Shown in pieces: positions 61,201 to 64,000 of a DNA stretch of 64,000 bases. Both the position numbers and the translations under genes were made by a program. Positions within the stretch are counted from its first letter, which is position 1. Each line of letters begins with the position of its first letter. Below the pieces are notes generated by a model, which was not told the origin of the DNA, did not search any database, and saw only the letters and a program-made list of their open reading frames with translations. Where the stretch lies: NCBI RefSeq assembly GCF_037975245.1, contig NC_092575.1:22780341-22844340 (forward strand), read 5' to 3'. The DNA comes from Apostichopus japonicus (taxonomy: Eukaryota > Echinodermata > Holothuroidea > Aspidochirotida > Stichopodidae).

Positions 61201-64000
61201 TAAGGAAATCTAGTAATTAATAACTAATTAATAGTAACATTAACCAACAATTGATGTCCACATCAAGATGTAATAATATACAGGCTGAAACGTTTTTGTT
61301 TACGTGACAAGAAACATGTTTGTCTTGCTAATTAATTTCATTATTTTCGTTGGTAAACGCTGTATTTTGTTTAATGGCATCATAATTTTGGTCGACACTT
61401 AAAATTTTCATGAGCTAACATTATTGATCCAATCACTAACTGGCTTAATAAACTAATAACTGTGGCGATCTTCAACTATCAGAAATAAAAAAGAAGCTAT
61501 AATATAAACCAGATCATAAATTAAGTCGTAAAAAACAAGATACATTTGTGGTTCTCGATTAGTTTATAAAGTTCCAATTGCTCATAAAGGTGATTGTAAA
61601 AGTCAAGTTATGGCTCCTCAACATGGCACGCAGGAATATTTTTATAAGGCAATAAAAATTTAAATACATTTAACATACGGTACTAATTTTCAGTTATACA
61701 AATAAATATGTGTACACACATCAAACAAATTTCTTCTGATTTTCTTTATGCAGATATTGGAAGGGGTATATGCTAAAACCAGAAGACCTAACGTATGATA
61801 TTGAATCTAACAGAAGTTTGCTGGCTTCATCATTCGCACATAATATGTGGTAGAAAACCGCTGTATAAAAGATTCGTTTATACTCTTGAAATATAATATA
61901 TTCAGTTTTAGTTTCTGTTCTATTTATAGTAAGATTATATAATAATAATAAAAATAATAATAATTATATTGCGTTTATAAAAGAATGTGATAAGGATTAT
62001 AAAATATAAACTTAATAGCACTTATATGTTAACTTTATCTCAACAAGCATGTATTTACCGTGACTACGAGTCAAAACAATAACGAAGAAACAAGAAGTCC
62101 CGTTTTAGCACAGCAACAAAACGGATGCCTTGATACATCTTTTTCGATTTAAGTGATTCCTCCCCATCCTTCCTCCCCCCTCCAGATGGTATAACAGTAT
62201 TTTAAAATAACGAGGAGAGGATCCTGGATCTATAGGGGGCCGGGGGGGGGGGTCACGTGAAGGTGTGAGGATAATGGGAGCGGGGAGGGTGAGGGGTGTG
62301 AGCTAAGGGTATAGTCCTACAAGCTTTATATAACTTTCCCAGTGCACCGTGAAAAGTAAAACATAGATTAATATACATGGACCAACATAGCTATTACAAC
62401 GCCTATTTGATTCGTGTAGACCGGTGAAATATTGACGGATTGTACGGATTGAAAATGTCACTCTTAAATCCGATTGAATTTTGGCAGATTTATTTTATGG
62501 TTTACTGCTTGAAAGAATGATACAACAATACTCCCTGGCGATGACACATTTGTGTATCAAATGTTGTCTAATATGGAGAAATAAAAAAATATGTCATTTA
62601 AAATTATGAATTTTGTAACTTAGGTTGAAAAGGAGATTTTTTTAAGTGTTATTCGATTGTATAGTATTTGTCTTAAATTGTAAATTTAGTGAGTTTTCAA
62701 CAGTTTTGAAAGAAATGTTGGTGACTTTAAGTTTTACGAATAACCTGAGGATTTGACAGCACATATGGGCTAATAAATACATTCATCTACTTTCGTGGTG
62801 GTATTTACAAAGAAACCTTTCTTGTGATGTAAATGTATGCTTATGAAACATATCGCTAGTTTCCCTACATTTATGTGACAACTGAACTTTAGTATCTCGA
62901 GAATGCCAATTTCCTTCCTCAATAGACACTCATTAGACACAGTTGGGTAAAGGTTTTACCCAACACTGTGTACGTATGTACTTCAACCAAATTTCGGTAA
63001 AAAATCTTAAAATAATAAAAAAAAACCTTATCGTAAACTTACGACATATTAACCCAATTTAATTACCACGAAAAGTGATACATTGGTCAAGATGGTCTGC
63101 ATTTAACATGTTTTTGGCGGCAAAACTTTACCACATGCAATGCTGGTTGGATACATATACGAATCTATACCCAGTGTTGGGTACAAATTTGGGACTGTTC
63201 TTTTTTTCTTTATAAAATAAAGCGGAATGTGTCAAACTACTAATTTGCTACTCGTGGAGTAATTTTGTTATTGCTTGCAGCTGCGGAAATCTTCTTACCG
63301 TGTTATCAGCTTACTTGAATAAATAAGACCGATAATCCCGACACTTACTTGAATGATAAAAGAAATCGCAATAGCCCCCAAACAGCCACGCAATCATGGC
63401 GGGTTTTTTTTATGAGCCGAGTCTTTGTACACAAATGGATTTGGGGCAAACAACGTTAGGCTAGTACGTATATAGTAAATGGCGTCAGATGAAAATATAA
63501 CCTTGTAGCACGTTAGTAAAGCATTGTACAAATGTTTTACGCATTTGCGTCATATTACTGCATGTGTTTCGAGAATAATGTTATATAAGGAGGATTGAGT
63601 GTTGTGGGTGGGTGGGGGGGGGGTATTTCTATATATATTGCCCGAGACCGCAGGTAGAGATGTCAAGGGCGTCCGAGTGGGTCAAGGGTGCAGAGACCGT
63701 GCGGTCCCGTCATCATCATTCTACTTCATCAGGCTAAACAGCATTTGACACCACAAGGCTATCAAATGTAAAATCCAAAACTGTTTTGTCTGACTATGTT
63801 ACTTGACTGGCGGTTGTCAGCAATTGGCTCAAAGTATCCGAACCATACTTCTTGGGGTCCCTGGACACTGGGGGCCCTGGTTCTATTGCTAAGCATATGT
63901 CCAAGTGGCAGGGCAGGCTATTATTGCAAGCAAGAATGCTATACTATTTCAGACTAGTGGATGTCATTTACACTGTCATTATAGCTTTTCTATGCCTCGG
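58256..64000. other. Intergenic AT-rich stretch
   Basis: No gene is supported on either strand. G-rich tracts occur at 58619-58633, 58683-58712, 59064-59076, 62236-62252 and 63607-63622, separated by very AT-rich sequence. A small hairpin lies at 62937-62971. Nothing else is nameable. Confidence 0.6.
62937..62971. repeat. Near-perfect hairpin
   Basis: ACACAG, then TTGGGTAAA, is mirrored by TTTACCCAA, then CTGTGT, with only a two- to three-base centre and a small internal loop. The total is 35 nt. Confidence 0.7.

Overview
The window looks like a piece of a large, AT-rich animal nuclear genome, from an invertebrate deuterostome and perhaps an echinoderm. That assignment is inference from the protein's closeness to human SPPL3 and from the repeat content. 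I see no operons, bacterial-type coding density, CRISPR array, rRNA or intact tRNA gene. Most of the sequence is intron or intergenic DNA rich in dispersed repeats, poly-G/poly-C tracts and TA-rich microsatellites.

One gene can be supported firmly: a minus-strand orthologue of SPPL3 (signal peptide peptidase-like 3, a Golgi GxGD intramembrane aspartyl protease). Eight coding exons were traced by matching codons and splice phase: 52304-52353 (start ATG), 38817-38894, 38230-38327, 27650-27766, 24316-24394, 7599-7711, 3591-3769 and 1276-1364. All have GT-AG junctions and all phases join exactly, giving about 267 residues. The first catalytic Asp (YD motif) is in exon 7. The remaining ~120 residues, including the GxGD and PAL motifs, must lie beyond the left edge. 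The gene spans at least 51 kb, almost all of it intron.

The introns hold a mixed repeat population. There is a ~1 kb inverted-repeat element with 49-bp perfect ends built on 22-bp subrepeats (8104-9092). A foldback-like family carrying a GTCTCCCCACAACC core has six copies. A 140-bp tandem satellite of ten copies (13.85-15.18 kb) is interrupted by one foldback copy. Other elements are a 366-bp hAT-type MITE with a perfect 8-bp target-site duplication (37740-38105), an 813-bp element bounded by TTAA (34772-35584), a tRNA-Ser-derived SINE (21929-22237), LINE/SINE 3' ends, and several 2-4 copy tandem duplications.

The region from 52354 to 64000 is the upstream flank of SPPL3. No other gene is supported there. 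It holds two more members of a hAT MITE family (54259-54658 and 57883-58255) whose third member is at 23231-23579 in intron 5, each with an 8-bp target-site duplication. It also holds strongly G-rich tracts. I found no new multi-gene system. The most novel-looking material is the repeat biology: the subrepeat-ended element at 8.1-9.1 kb, the foldback family and the nested insertions.
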